Source: G963665085 sp963665085
Lineage (GTDB): Bacteria > Bacteroidota > Bacteroidia > Bacteroidales > JAAAOM01
Assembly (NCBI GenBank): GCA_963665085.2
Contig: CAXXXS010000001.1
Location: 1,116,001 to 1,180,000, forward strand
Length of the DNA: 64,000 nt
Reading direction: 5' to 3'
The first letter of the stretch is position 1; each line of letters starts with the position of its first letter. The notes under the pieces were generated by a model. The model was given only the letters and a program-made list of their open reading frames with translations. It made no database searches and was not told the origin of the DNA. This document shows positions 27,237 through 36,410 of this stretch, piece after piece. A program made the translations under genes and the position numbers.

Positions 27237-28376
27237 ATGTTCAGAAATTTAAAATATACAGCAACACTATTTTTATTAATTCTCGCTTTTTCATGTAAGC
27301 CAGGAAAAGAAGAAAATGAAAATCCTACACCTGAATCATTAAACATCAATAAAATTAATTTAAGCCAACAACAGGAAGAATTAGCAGGTATAGAATTAGG
27401 TCAAATTAAAAAACAATTAATATCCGAAATTGTAGAGTGTTCAGGTAATATTGAAGTTCCTCCTCAAAGTTTAGCTTCGGTAAATGCACCATTGGGAGGT
27501 TTTGTAAAAGAAGCCAAATACTATGTTGGAAATTTTGTATCAAAAGGAACATTGCTGGCCGTTCTTGAACATCAAAACTATATTGAATTGCAACAAAAAT
27601 TCCTCGAAGCAAAAAGTAGTATCGAATATTATCAGGAAGAATATAAACGTCAGGGAGAACTAACTGTCGAAGACGCTGCTTCAATGAAAAAACTACAAAA
27701 AGCAAAAGCAGATTTTGAAAATTATGAAGCAGTCTTTCTTTCTTTAAAATCACAACTTGAAATGATTGGAATTAATCCTGATGATATTAAAATCAATGGA
27801 ATCACTTCAACTATTGAAATTAAATCTCCCATTAATGGATATATTTCAAAATTAAATGCCAACATTGGTAAGTATGTTAACGAAAATGAATCTCTTTATG
27901 AAATAGTAAATAAAGAGCATTTACATTTACATCTTAAAATTTTTGAAAATGATATTCTTAAAATACAAACAGGCCAACATATAAAATTTTCGTTACCTGG
28001 AAATAAAAATGAAATCTATGAAGCTGTTGTAAATACAATTGGACAAGATGTAGATGAAACGGAACGAACCATAAATATTCATGCTCATTTAACAGAAAAC
28101 AACTCTGTATTCAGACCTGGAATGTTTGTTAATGCAATAATTCAACTATCCGGTGATTCTGTCTATTCTTTACCTTCAGAAGCAATTATTAGTGCAGATA
28201 ATCAAAATTTCATCTTTATTAGAGACAACAATGGTTTTACTAAAATTCCAATAGAAAAAGGAATTGAACAAAACAACCTTGTAGAAATTATAAATCCACC
28301 TCAAGAACTTTTAAATGCAGAAATTGTAACAAAAGGGGCATATTATTTGAATGCAGAAATAGAATCTGAAGAATAA
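27237..28376 (+). CDS. CusB/CzcB-type periplasmic adaptor lipoprotein
   Basis: This 379-residue RND adaptor has a lipobox (LAFSC, Cys at about residue 20), a barrel-sandwich half (GFVKEAKYYVGNFVSKGTLL), an alpha-hairpin (~120-160), the second half (IKSPINGYISKLNANIGKYV) and the beta-barrel and membrane-proximal domains. It lies 27 bases after the CusA-TolC fusion and completes a two-gene tripartite exporter. I see no His/Met-rich metal-binding tail like that of E. coli CusB, so metal specificity is open. Confidence 0.9.
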   Translation: MFRNLKYTATLFLLILAFSCKPGKEENENPTPESLNINKINLSQQQEELAGIELGQIKKQLISEIVECSGNIEVPPQSLASVNAPLGGFVKEAKYYVGNFVSKGTLLAVLEHQNYIELQQKFLEAKSSIEYYQEEYKRQGELTVEDAASMKKLQKAKADFENYEAVFLSLKSQLEMIGINPDDIKINGITSTIEIKSPINGYISKLNANIGKYVNENESLYEIVNKEHLHLHLKIFENDILKIQTGQHIKFSLPGNKNEIYEAVVNTIGQDVDETERTINIHAHLTENNSVFRPGMFVNAIIQLSGDSVYSLPSEAIISADNQNFIFIRDNNGFTKIPIEKGIEQNNLVEIINPPQELLNAEIVTKGAYYLNAEIESEE

Positions 28377-28490
28377 TATTACAAACTAAAAAGAGTTATA
28401 CTTAACACCTTTATAAATTAAGTTAACGCTTATTATAAAGGTTATTTAAAATATTTTATTTTTGTTGTTGCTTAATTAAACCCAAAACAA

Positions 28491-29432
28491 ATGGTAGAAG
28501 AGAAAAATTATATTCCTAAACAAGAGAAAAAACCTCCCTATGTTTTAATTATTTTAATAATAATTTTGATTGGAGGATTAGGTATTATTTCAAGTCAATA
28601 TTTAAGGCTTAAAAAGAGTTCTGAAGAGAGAGAAGTGTTTTTAGAAGGTGAAAAAAATGATCTTACAAATCAATTAAATCACATGTACACTCAGTATGAT
28701 TCCCTGAAAACAGAAAATGATACTATTAATCTTAAGTTAGAAGCAGAACAAGCAAAAATTCAAAGGCTTCTTTCAGTAAACGCATCCAATGTTCAAAAAA
28801 TTAAATTATACAAAAAAGAACTTGGTACGCTCAGAGACATAATGAAAAGTTATATCATACAGATCGATTCTTTAAACAGGCGTAACCAGGAATTGGTTGC
28901 AGAGAACCAGGAAGTACGCACACAACTTTACCAGATTGAGTCAAGTAAAAAGCAATTAGAGGAACAAAATGTAGAACTCTCAACCAAAGTTGAGACCGCA
29001 TCTATTTTACAAGCAAAAAATATTTCTTCTACTCCACTTAACAAAAGGAGCAAAGAAATCTTTAGTACTACCAAAGTGGAAAAAATTAAAACCTGTTTTA
29101 CTGTAAGAGAAAATGCAATTGTTCCCTCAGGAACCAAAACATTATACATTAGAATAATACGTCCAGATGAAGTTGTTCTTGCAAACTCTCCAGATAATCT
29201 ATTTGAATATAATGATGAAATGGTAGTATATTCAGCCAAAAGAGATTTAGAGTATGAAAATCAAGATATAGATATTTGTATTTATTGGGATAGAGAAATC
29301 CCTGAATCGGGAATAACAAAACTAAGTGAAGATTTAATTGGAGGTACTTACAGTGTAGATATCTTCCACAATGGAAATATAATTGGAACAACTACTTTTA
29401 CGCTTAAAGATGGAGGTGGATTATTTAATTAA
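28491..29432 (+). CDS. Single-pass membrane protein with long coiled coil, unknown function
   Basis: This 313-residue protein has a short cytoplasmic N-terminus rich in Lys/Glu, one membrane helix (VLIILIIILIGGLGIISSQ, residues ~18-36), a predicted coiled coil from about 37 to 165 and a strand-rich C-terminal domain (~190-313) with VRENAIVPSGTKTLYIRII. This architecture is seen in Bacteroidota proteins of unknown role. The periplasmic globular domain may bind a ligand or envelope component. It has its own terminator (29455-29489) and is 114 bp past the CusB-like gene, so it need not belong to the metal operon. Confidence 0.6.
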   Translation: MVEEKNYIPKQEKKPPYVLIILIIILIGGLGIISSQYLRLKKSSEEREVFLEGEKNDLTNQLNHMYTQYDSLKTENDTINLKLEAEQAKIQRLLSVNASNVQKIKLYKKELGTLRDIMKSYIIQIDSLNRRNQELVAENQEVRTQLYQIESSKKQLEEQNVELSTKVETASILQAKNISSTPLNKRSKEIFSTTKVEKIKTCFTVRENAIVPSGTKTLYIRIIRPDEVVLANSPDNLFEYNDEMVVYSAKRDLEYENQDIDICIYWDREIPESGITKLSEDLIGGTYSVDIFHNGNIIGTTTFTLKDGGGLFN

Positions 29433-29454
29433 TAATTCCAATAAATAATTTATT

Positions 29455-29489
29455 AAAGGGCTATTTCAAATATGAATAGCCCTTTTTTT
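29455..29489. terminator. Bidirectional rho-independent terminator
   Basis: The stem GGGCTATT (29458-29465) / AATAGCCC (29475-29482) is flanked by an A-run on the left and a T-run on the right. It serves the plus-strand gene ending at 29432 and the convergent minus-strand gene ending at 29488. Confidence 0.9.
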
Positions 29490-30600
29490 ATTCTTCAAAA
29501 AAAAGATCTTCCATAATTTTATCTGCAACTAGCATTCCCTTTTCAGTTAATTTAAATGTATTATTTTTCTGAACCATTAAATCCTTATCAATAATTTCTT
29601 TGGTTTTATTAAGAAAAAAAGAAAGGTATTTTTTCTTCAGTTCATTTTTTTGAATGCCCCACATTGTTCGTAAACGTGTTAAAATTATTTCATTGTATTT
29701 TTTTACATCATCTAATTTTTCTTCTTCAAAATAGTTTTCAGCACGTATATATTTTTTTATACTGGAATAATTCCATCTTCTTTTAGAAATACCATCATAA
29801 GTATGTGCCCCTGCACCAAGTCCTAAATATTTTTCTCCGTTCCAATACATTGAATTATGTTTCGAATACATCCCTGGTTTAGCAAAATTTGAAACCTCAT
29901 AATGTTCATAACCCATATTTTTTAAAAATTCAATTATTAAATTGTATTGTTCCTCACTATCACTTTGAGATTGTACTTCTACCCTACCCTTTCTTAATTT
30001 ATATTCTAAAGGAGTTCCTGGTTCATAGGTCAACTGATAAATTGAAACATGAGGAGGATCAATTTCTTGTATTTTATATAGATCATCCTGTAACTCTTTT
30101 TTTGTTTGACCGGGAATTCCAAAAATAAGGTCAATAGAAAAATTAGAGAATCTACTTTTTTTAATTTGAGTTAATGCTTCCAGGGCACCTTTAGCATCAT
30201 GTCGTCTATTCATCAATCTTAAATAATTATCATTAAAAGATTGTATTCCTATACTTAGTCTATTAATATTTGTTTGTGATATTTCTTCAATATAGTTTTC
30301 AGTAATATCATCGGCATTACATTCTAACGTTATTTCCTCTAATTTATTAAAATTAAAAGTTTGAGATAATTGAAAAATTATCTCTTTTATTTCATCAGCA
30401 GATAAAATACTTGGAGTTCCACCTCCAAAGTAAACAGTACTTATAGTATCACTTTCAGAAAAAAAATTTTGTTGGTTTGAAATTTCATTTTTAAGAGCTA
30501 TCAAAAAATTATCTTTTTGACTAAGTGACAAACAAAAATAGAAATCACAATAAGAACAATTTTTTCTACAAAATGGAATATGAATATAAATTCCTGCCAT
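29488..30600 (-). CDS. hemW: HemW-like radical SAM protein
   Basis: This 370-residue protein has the radical SAM cluster motif CRKNCSYCDF (C-x3-C-x2-C, residues 10-17), GGGTPS at about residue 62, ECNADDI, and the C-terminal HemN_C domain. The start MAGIYIHIPFC is the classic HemW beginning, so I use the ATG at 30600 rather than the TTG one codon upstream. HemW was long annotated as oxygen-independent coproporphyrinogen oxidase but acts as a heme chaperone. The HemN-specific N-terminal extension is absent, which supports HemW. It runs convergently with the upstream coiled-coil gene and shares its terminator. Confidence 0.92.
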   Translation of the reverse strand: MAGIYIHIPFCRKNCSYCDFYFCLSLSQKDNFLIALKNEISNQQNFFSESDTISTVYFGGGTPSILSADEIKEIIFQLSQTFNFNKLEEITLECNADDITENYIEEISQTNINRLSIGIQSFNDNYLRLMNRRHDAKGALEALTQIKKSRFSNFSIDLIFGIPGQTKKELQDDLYKIQEIDPPHVSIYQLTYEPGTPLEYKLRKGRVEVQSQSDSEEQYNLIIEFLKNMGYEHYEVSNFAKPGMYSKHNSMYWNGEKYLGLGAGAHTYDGISKRRWNYSSIKKYIRAENYFEEEKLDDVKKYNEIILTRLRTMWGIQKNELKKKYLSFFLNKTKEIIDKDLMVQKNNTFKLTEKGMLVADKIMEDLFFEE

Positions 30601-30733
30601 CAATTACATCTATTTATTTATTGAAATATTATTTTTATTCAATTTTTATCGCAAAAAGTAAAAAACACGCTCGTTATTAACAAATTTTATAAAAAATTAA
30701 CCTAAAAAATCACTATAAATTATTGAAAAACAA

Positions 30734-30749
30734 TGTTCCACGTGGAACA
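30734..30749. promoter_or_regulatory. parS-like ParB-binding site 1
   Basis: This is a perfect 16-base palindrome, TGTTCCACGTGGAACA, extended by A/T to 18. It closely resembles the bacterial parS consensus TGTTTCACGTGAAACA, with the two variant bases changed symmetrically. It lies in the intergenic gap between hemW and the vanZ-like gene. Two more copies flank the mnmG-uvrC junction. Confidence 0.85.
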
Positions 30750-30793
30750 TTAACAAGTTATAAACAGTGTTTAAAACCTTAAAAATTAACTCT

Positions 30794-30801
30794 TATCTTT
30801 G
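30794..30801 (+). promoter_or_regulatory. Probable -7 promoter element of the vanZ-like gene
   Basis: TATCTTTG matches the Bacteroidota -7 consensus TAnnTTTG and ends 26 bases before the ATG at 30828. That gives a short leader. The -33 element is weak (a GTTT-type sequence near 30768). Confidence 0.45.
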
Positions 30802-30827
30802 TTGGATTATTTATTAACACATTATAA

Positions 30828-31214
30828 ATGAGTTATTTATTCAAAAATTTCTGGAAAACCAGCATTTGGCTATTAATAATCTGTTATCTTACATTAACTC
30901 CTTCTCAAAATTTACCTAAAATGCCACATCTTTTCGAGTATGATAAAATTGGACATATTATGCTTTTTCTAATTTTTACTTTACTCCTAATTAAAAGTAT
31001 TTCTTTATCAACAACAGAACTAACACTTCAAAAAATAAAATTTATTGTTTTTATATCTTCTACTTTTATAAGTGGATTGATAGAAATTTTACAAGCCAAC
31101 TTTATTCAAAATAGAAGTGGAGATGTAAGAGATTTAATTGCTGATATTTTTGGAACTTTAATAGGTTTATTAATTTACAATAACGTAGCAAAAAAGTTCT
31201 ATAGATTAATATAA
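30828..31214 (+). CDS. VanZ-like membrane protein
   Basis: This 128-residue protein has four predicted membrane helices and the VanZ-family landmarks: an early TLTPSQ motif, DKIGHIMLFLIF (the conserved K-x-x-H helix), SGLIEILQ, and RSGDVRDLIADIFGTLIG near the C-terminus. VanZ gives low-level teicoplanin resistance in enterococci, but the broad family has no defined reaction. In Bacteroidota such genes are usual housekeeping passengers. It is a monocistronic gene between hemW and the convergent Rrf2 gene. Confidence 0.85.
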   Translation: MSYLFKNFWKTSIWLLIICYLTLTPSQNLPKMPHLFEYDKIGHIMLFLIFTLLLIKSISLSTTELTLQKIKFIVFISSTFISGLIEILQANFIQNRSGDVRDLIADIFGTLIGLLIYNNVAKKFYRLI

Positions 31215-31228
31215 AAATTTGATTCCTT

Positions 31229-31660
31229 TTATAAATAAACTTGCTCCTCGTTTTCGTAATTATCAACTAAATCTGCAATAGTTTTATTCGTAAATAACTC
31301 TTTGATTTTTTTTCTAATAATACTATACTCTTTATGCAGGGTACACTCCTTTCCTCTTTCACTACACTTTTTTAAAGAAATTAAGCAATTTTCAAAAAGA
31401 TCATCCCCATCAAGTAATAATACAATATCTATTAACCTGATTTCAGATGCATTTTTAGCTAAACCAAATCCTCCATTTGGTCCTTTTGTACTTATTAAAA
31501 TTTTGTGTCGGGCAAGAGTTTGTAATATCTTCCCTAAAAAAGGTGTTGGAATCTCTAAATCTTCTGAGATCTTTTTGATTCCAACAAGTTTATTTTCTTT
31601 TGAATGTACAGCTAAGTAAATAACTCCTCTTAAACCATATTTACATGTTTTCGATAACAT
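31229..31660 (-). CDS. Rrf2-family transcriptional regulator with cysteine cluster
   Basis: I place the start at the ATG at 31660 (143 residues, MLSKTCKYGLRGVIYLA), because Rrf2 proteins begin exactly here. Upstream codons would overlap rpiB. A winged helix-turn-helix occupies residues 1-80 (ISEDLEIPTPFLGKILQTLA), followed by three cysteines spaced C-x6-C-x6-C (CLISLKKCSERGKEC). Rrf2 members with such a cluster often hold a [2Fe-2S] or [4Fe-4S] group and sense iron-sulfur status, NO or redox. The spacing here differs from the C-x5-C-x5-C of IscR/NsrR. It follows rpiB by 10 bases, so the two are probably co-transcribed. Confidence 0.87.
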   Translation of the reverse strand: MLSKTCKYGLRGVIYLAVHSKENKLVGIKKISEDLEIPTPFLGKILQTLARHKILISTKGPNGGFGLAKNASEIRLIDIVLLLDGDDLFENCLISLKKCSERGKECTLHKEYSIIRKKIKELFTNKTIADLVDNYENEEQVYL

Positions 31661-31670
31661 CTTTAACTTA

Positions 31671-32114
31671 TCATTTATTATATGGAATTTTATCAATTCT
31701 TTTTTGATGCCTTCCTCCTTCAAATTCAGTAGAAAGAAATGCACCTAAAATATCTTTAGCTTCTTGTAAAGAAATAAAACGCGCAGGCAATGAACATATA
31801 TTTGCATTGTTATGCGATCTGGCTAAAACTGAAATTTCTTTATTCCAACATAACGCTGAGCGTATTCCCTGATGCTTATTAGCAGTCATGTTAATTCCAT
31901 TACCACTTCCACAAATTGTTATTCCTAATTCAACTTTTCCATTTTCAACAGCTTCAGCCAATGGATGTGCATAATCCGGATAATCAACACTGTCTGAAGA
32001 ATCTGTACCAAAATCAACAGTATCAATATTTTTTTCTTTTAAAAATGCCTTAAGCTCTTCTTTTAGCTCAAATCCAGCATGATCTGATGCAATAGCAATT
32101 TTACTCCACTTCAT
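31671..32114 (-). CDS. rpiB: Ribose-5-phosphate isomerase B
   Basis: This 147-residue RpiB/LacAB-family enzyme interconverts ribose 5-phosphate and ribulose 5-phosphate in the pentose phosphate pathway (cytoplasm). Visible motifs are SDHAGFELK (residues ~10-18), the acidic GTDSSDSVDYPDYAHPLA segment, the active-site ICGSGNGINMTANKH with its catalytic Cys, and the RSHNNAN motif. The length is normal. It lies upstream of an Rrf2 regulator on the same strand. Confidence 0.95.
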   Translation of the reverse strand: MKWSKIAIASDHAGFELKEELKAFLKEKNIDTVDFGTDSSDSVDYPDYAHPLAEAVENGKVELGITICGSGNGINMTANKHQGIRSALCWNKEISVLARSHNNANICSLPARFISLQEAKDILGAFLSTEFEGGRHQKRIDKIPYNK

Positions 32115-32524
32115 ATCTATATATAATTAACTTTTTTAATGATTCAATGTTAAAACACTGTTAACAATAGTCAATAACTGGTGATTATTTTTTCTTGTAA
32201 ATTTATGAAATTGTCCTATGTATTCATCATTGGCATATGAAACCATATTTTTTTTAATCAGATTTCCACTTTTATCACCAGAGGTTTTTAACAAAATACA
32301 AGATTAATAAATAATAAAATTATTAAGTATATGGATTATTCACTAATTGTTAATTTTGTTTGTAAAATTTTAATAATCAAGCGATCTTTAAATTCATTAT
32401 TGTTAATATTATGTTGGAGAACTCTTAAAATCGAGTTTAACAAAAAAATTCTTTCTAATTTTCAACAGAATTAACAGGATAATATTATCATTATATAAAT
32501 TTAAAAATTTCATAAAAGATAAAT
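32115..32524. other. Divergent intergenic region between rpiB and nadA, 410 bp
   Basis: No ORF or strong hairpin is visible. TAATTTTG at 32351-32358 matches the -7 consensus and would give nadA a leader of about 160 bases, though chance is likely in such AT-rich DNA. No recognisable riboswitch was seen. Confidence 0.5.
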
Positions 32525-33523
32525 ATGATATATAATATAGATGTTAATAAAAAAGGATTTGTTGATATCCCTATTGATCCATCTATTGATTTGGTAAGAG
32601 AAATCAATAAAATTAAAAAAAAGAAAAACGCTATTATCCTTGCTCATTATTATCAAACATCAGATATACAGGATATTGCAGATTTTGTGGGAGACAGTTT
32701 GGCTCTTGCTCAAATATCAAAAGATAATAATGCCGATATAATGTTAATGGCAGGTGTGCATTTTATGGCAGAAACTACCAAAATGTTATCGCCTGATAAA
32801 AAGGTTTTAATTCCGGATTTAAATGCGGGTTGTTCTTTAGCTGATAGCTGTCCTCCAGAAGAATTTAAAAAACTTTTAGATAAATATCCTGATTATACAG
32901 TTATTTCATATGTTAATACTACTGTTGAAATAAAAGCTTTAACTGATATTTGTTGTACTTCAACAAATGCCGTTGATGTTGTTAACAGTTTACCTAAAGA
33001 TGAAAAAATAATTTTTGCTCCAGATAGAAATCTAGGTAATTACATAAAAAGTCTTACTGGTCGAGAAAATATGATGATTTGGGATGGTGCTTGTCATGTT
33101 CATGAAGAATTTTCACTGGAACGAATTTTGGAGTTAAAAAACGAATTTCCGGATGCAAAAATAATTGCACATCCTGAATGTAAAAAACCTATTCTTTTAG
33201 TATCAGATCATATTGGTTCTACACAGAGCTTATTAAATTTTACTAAAAAAGATAATGGTGATAAATATATTGTTGCTACTGAATCTGGAATATTACATCA
33301 AATGCAAAAAGAAAGTCCCGATAAAATATTTCTTGCTGCTCCTCCAAAAGATTCTTCTTGTGGTTGTAATGATTGTAATTTTATGAAGCTGATTTCGTTA
33401 AAAAAAATATATAACACTTTACTTTATGAACAACCAGAAGTAATTATTGATATAGAAAAAAGTCGTAAGGCGAGAAAATGTATAGACAGAATGTTAGATA
33501 TTTCTGCTAAAATCAAAAAGTAA
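32525..33523 (+). CDS. nadA: Quinolinate synthase A
   Basis: This 332-residue enzyme condenses iminoaspartate with dihydroxyacetone phosphate to quinolinate, in de novo NAD synthesis. It has the HYYQ motif (residues ~41-44), three candidate [4Fe-4S] cysteines (in NAGCSLADSC, in WDGACHVH, and in the C-terminal CGCNDCNFM), and the HPECKKP loop. The partners nadB and nadC are not adjacent in this window. The next gene starts one base after the stop, so it may be co-transcribed with the MORN protein and ruvB. Confidence 0.95.
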   Translation: MIYNIDVNKKGFVDIPIDPSIDLVREINKIKKKKNAIILAHYYQTSDIQDIADFVGDSLALAQISKDNNADIMLMAGVHFMAETTKMLSPDKKVLIPDLNAGCSLADSCPPEEFKKLLDKYPDYTVISYVNTTVEIKALTDICCTSTNAVDVVNSLPKDEKIIFAPDRNLGNYIKSLTGRENMMIWDGACHVHEEFSLERILELKNEFPDAKIIAHPECKKPILLVSDHIGSTQSLLNFTKKDNGDKYIVATESGILHQMQKESPDKIFLAAPPKDSSCGCNDCNFMKLISLKKIYNTLLYEQPEVIIDIEKSRKARKCIDRMLDISAKIKK

Positions 33524-33524
33524 G

Positions 33525-35105
33525 ATGAAACCAGTTGCTAGATATTTCCTTTTTTATTTACTTATATTTTGTACGTTTTATAAAACAAATGCACAAGAAA
33601 CAGATGTTACCCCCAATGCTTATAATAAGTTCTATTATCCAAATGGTCAATTATCATCAGAAGGATTAATGAAAAATGGACAGCCAGATGGATATTGGAT
33701 TACATATCATGTAAATGGGGAAAAGAAATCAGAAGGCAACAGAAGTAATTTTCAATTAGATAGTGTTTGGAGTTTTTATGATACTGATGGAAAAATTATT
33801 GAAAAGATTGAATATAAATTTGGAAAGAAAAATGGTTATCACCTCTCCTACTCTTATCGAAAAGATGATCCTTTAAATACTCCTATTCTTACTTCAAAAG
33901 AATTATATCTGAATGGCATAAAAGAAGGTACTTCTTTTTATTATTATTCTGATGATGGTAAAATTAAAGAAACTGTTATTTATGTTGATGGAAAGAAAAA
34001 TGGTGTTGCAAAAGAGTTTTCAAAAGATAGTATAATCATTACATTAAGAGATTATCATAATAATTATGTTATTGACAGAGAAATAATTAATAGATATAAT
34101 GATAGCAATGAAAAAGACGGTATTTGGAAAACTTTTTTCGAAAATGGAAAAGTAAAAACTGAAGCTTCTTATAAAGATGGATTATTATCTGGTCTTTATA
34201 AAGAATTTAACATAAAAGGAAATCTTATAAATTCTTATTATTACGATAAAGGACAAATTGTTTTAGCTGATACATTAAATTTTAAAAATGATGTTATCGT
34301 AAAAGAAGATTTTGATGAAGAAGGTAATTTAATTTCAAGCGGGCCATATAAAGATGATATTCCTGTTGGTATTCACCGATTTTACAATAGTGAAGGTGCT
34401 ATTATTGCTGGAAAAACTTATGATGACAAAGGCAATTTATTGTCAGAGGGTATAATTGATGAAGAAGGTAACAGACAGGGAGACTGGAAAGATTTCTTTT
34501 TAGATGGAAATTTAAAGGCAGAAGGAAAATATAGTGATAGTAAACGTACAGGTAATTGGAAGTTTTATTTTGAAAACGGTAAGGTAGAACAAACTGGTAA
34601 TTTTAGAAATGGTAAATATACAGGTAATTGGAATTGGTATTATCCTGATGGTTCAAAATGGAGAGAAGAAGAATATGTGAATGGTCGATTAGAAGGCCTA
34701 TACACGGAGTTTGATGAGTTGGGTAATGTAATTGCCGAAGGAGAGTATTTTGATGGTGAAAAAGAGGCTTTATGGACGTATAAAGTAGGAGATCATAAAG
34801 AGATTGGTAAATATGTTACAGGACTTCGTGATGGTGACTGGAAATATTATTATGATAATGGTAATTTGAATTTTGAAGGTACTTATGTCCAGGGAAATCC
34901 TGATGGAAAACATAAATTATATTATGAAAATGAAATTCTAAAAGAAGAAAGAATCTATGTTATGGGGTATAAAGAAAAGAATTGGAGAAAGTTTGATGAA
35001 GAAGGTAATCTAATTGTAACCATCACTTATAAGGATGATAAGGAAGTTAGAATTAATGGTCAAAAAATTGATTTAGATTACGGTACTACTACTTTAATAA
35101 AATAA
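33525..35105 (+). CDS. Secreted MORN-repeat (YwqK-like) protein
   Basis: This 526-residue protein has a signal peptide (FYKTNAQE cleavage region) and then about fifteen repeats of the MORN-variant type, roughly 23 residues each with the pattern [YF]-x-x-[ND]-G-x-x-x-x-[EG]-G-x-[YF]-x-[ND]-G. Examples are YYPNGQLSSEGLMKNG, FFENGKVKTEASYKDG and YYDNGNLNFEGTYVQG. Such repeats form elongated beta-hairpin stacks. Bacteroidota encode many exported versions, some labelled YwqK-family antitoxins by similarity, but no function is known here. It starts one base after nadA and ends 5 bases before ruvB, an odd partner for both. Confidence 0.8.
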   Translation: MKPVARYFLFYLLIFCTFYKTNAQETDVTPNAYNKFYYPNGQLSSEGLMKNGQPDGYWITYHVNGEKKSEGNRSNFQLDSVWSFYDTDGKIIEKIEYKFGKKNGYHLSYSYRKDDPLNTPILTSKELYLNGIKEGTSFYYYSDDGKIKETVIYVDGKKNGVAKEFSKDSIIITLRDYHNNYVIDREIINRYNDSNEKDGIWKTFFENGKVKTEASYKDGLLSGLYKEFNIKGNLINSYYYDKGQIVLADTLNFKNDVIVKEDFDEEGNLISSGPYKDDIPVGIHRFYNSEGAIIAGKTYDDKGNLLSEGIIDEEGNRQGDWKDFFLDGNLKAEGKYSDSKRTGNWKFYFENGKVEQTGNFRNGKYTGNWNWYYPDGSKWREEEYVNGRLEGLYTEFDELGNVIAEGEYFDGEKEALWTYKVGDHKEIGKYVTGLRDGDWKYYYDNGNLNFEGTYVQGNPDGKHKLYYENEILKEERIYVMGYKEKNWRKFDEEGNLIVTITYKDDKEVRINGQKIDLDYGTTTLIK

Positions 35106-35110
35106 GTTTA

Positions 35111-36118
35111 ATGGAAGATTTCAATCCTCATTTATCTGCGAATAAAAAGGAAGTAGATAATAAACTCAGACCATTAACATTTTCTGATTTTCAAGGGCAA
35201 GATAAAATTGTAAATAATCTTAAAATATTTGTTGAAGCTGCTAAATTAAGAGAAGAAGCTCTCGATCATGTTTTATTATATGGTCCTCCGGGATTAGGTA
35301 AAACAACACTTGCTCATATAATTTCAAATGAATTAAATGTTGATATAAAAATTACTTCAGGTCCAGTTCTTGAAAAACCTGGGGATCTTGCTGGTATATT
35401 AACAAATCTTAATAAAGGTGATATACTTTTTATAGATGAAATTCACCGATTAAGTCCAGTTGTAGAAGAATTTTTGTATTCAGCAATGGAAGATTATGTA
35501 ATAGATATTCTTATTGATAAAGGTCCGGCAGCACGTACAATTCAACTTCAAATAAGTCCATTTACACTTATAGGTGCAACAACAAGGGCTGGTTTGTTAA
35601 CTAGTCCATTAAGGGCACGGTTTGGTATTCATTCTCATCTTGAATATTATAAAAAAGAAATATTAAAAGGTATTGTATCTCGTTCATCTGAAATATTAAA
35701 TACTGAAATTAATGATGAATCTGCTGTTGAAATTGCGTCACGAAGTAGAGGAACACCACGTATTGCAAATGCTTTATTAAAGAGGGTAAGAGATTTTGCA
35801 CAAATTAAAGGGAATGGTAATATTGAGTTAAAAATAACAAAATATGCCTTACAGGAATTATGTATAGACAAATACGGTCTAGATGATATGGATAATAAAA
35901 TTCTACGAATCATCATTGATAAGTTTAGTGGAGGGCCTGTAGGATTAAGTACAATATCTACTGCTGTTGGTGAAGATGCAGGAACTATTGAAGAAGTTTA
36001 TGAACCTTATTTAATACAGGAAGGATTTTTAAAACGAACTCCCAGAGGTAGAGAAGTTACAGAGTTAACTTATTCACATTTAGGCATAAAACCAGATAAA
36101 CAACAGCTTTTATTTTAG
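35111..36118 (+). CDS. ruvB: Holliday junction branch-migration ATPase RuvB
   Basis: This 335-residue AAA+ motor has Walker A GPPGLGKTT (residues ~57-65), Walker B ILFIDEIHR, sensor 1 GATTRAG, the arginine finger region (SPLRARFGI) and the C-terminal winged helix that binds DNA (GRGREVTEL-like end, TPRGREVTELTY). It drives branch migration with RuvA during recombination repair. ruvA and ruvC are not adjacent. It follows the MORN gene by 5 bases. Confidence 0.97.
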   Translation: MEDFNPHLSANKKEVDNKLRPLTFSDFQGQDKIVNNLKIFVEAAKLREEALDHVLLYGPPGLGKTTLAHIISNELNVDIKITSGPVLEKPGDLAGILTNLNKGDILFIDEIHRLSPVVEEFLYSAMEDYVIDILIDKGPAARTIQLQISPFTLIGATTRAGLLTSPLRARFGIHSHLEYYKKEILKGIVSRSSEILNTEINDESAVEIASRSRGTPRIANALLKRVRDFAQIKGNGNIELKITKYALQELCIDKYGLDDMDNKILRIIIDKFSGGPVGLSTISTAVGEDAGTIEEVYEPYLIQEGFLKRTPRGREVTELTYSHLGIKPDKQQLLF

Positions 36119-36163
36119 ATAGTTTTTATAATTTAGTCTTTATTATTTTATAACTACTAAATT

Positions 36164-36334
36164 ATGAAAACACTACTACAATATCTTGGTTTATTTATTA
36201 TTCTATTAGGATTTTTAATTCTAATTATTGTTGGTTTTCAAGGTATAACTGGTAATTCGATGCTTTTACTAAGCGGAGGATTTATTGTTGTTGGTTTATT
36301 TGGATATATTTTTTTAAACAAACATTCATCTTAA
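36164..36334 (+). CDS. Small two-helix membrane protein, 56 aa
   Basis: An ATG at 36164 opens 56 codons ending TAA at 36332-36334. The product has two hydrophobic segments (residues ~8-23, GLFIILLGFLILIIVG, and ~31-50, LLLSGGFIVVGLFGYIF) joined by a short polar loop (FQGITGNS). It ends in KHSS. Such small membrane proteins occur widely in Bacteroidota. It lies 45 bp past ruvB and is followed by a weak hairpin. The clean frame, spacing and hydrophobic pattern support it, but no function can be given. Confidence 0.6.
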   Translation: MKTLLQYLGLFIILLGFLILIIVGFQGITGNSMLLLSGGFIVVGLFGYIFLNKHSS

Positions 36335-36351
36335 GGTTTTAAAATAATTTC

Positions 36352-36375
36352 TCCCAGTAGTATTATCCACTGGGA
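36352..36375. terminator. Weak bidirectional terminator hairpin
   Basis: The stem TCCCAGT (36352-36358) / ACTGGGA (36369-36375) has a 10-base loop between convergent ruvB-side genes and pheS. The T tracts on either side are interrupted, so efficiency is doubtful. Confidence 0.45.
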
Positions 36376-36410
36376 AAAATTATTTTATTCTATTTTTTTG
36401 ATATATAATT

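Noticed and set aside
31661..31744. Longer Rrf2 frame overlapping rpiB
   Set aside because: Family members start at MLSKTCKYGLR. The extra residues look like a read-through of the rpiB end in another frame.
32351..32358. TAATTTTG promoter motif upstream of nadA
   Set aside because: The match is only eight bases in extremely AT-rich DNA with no -33 element, so it is not listed as a separate promoter feature.
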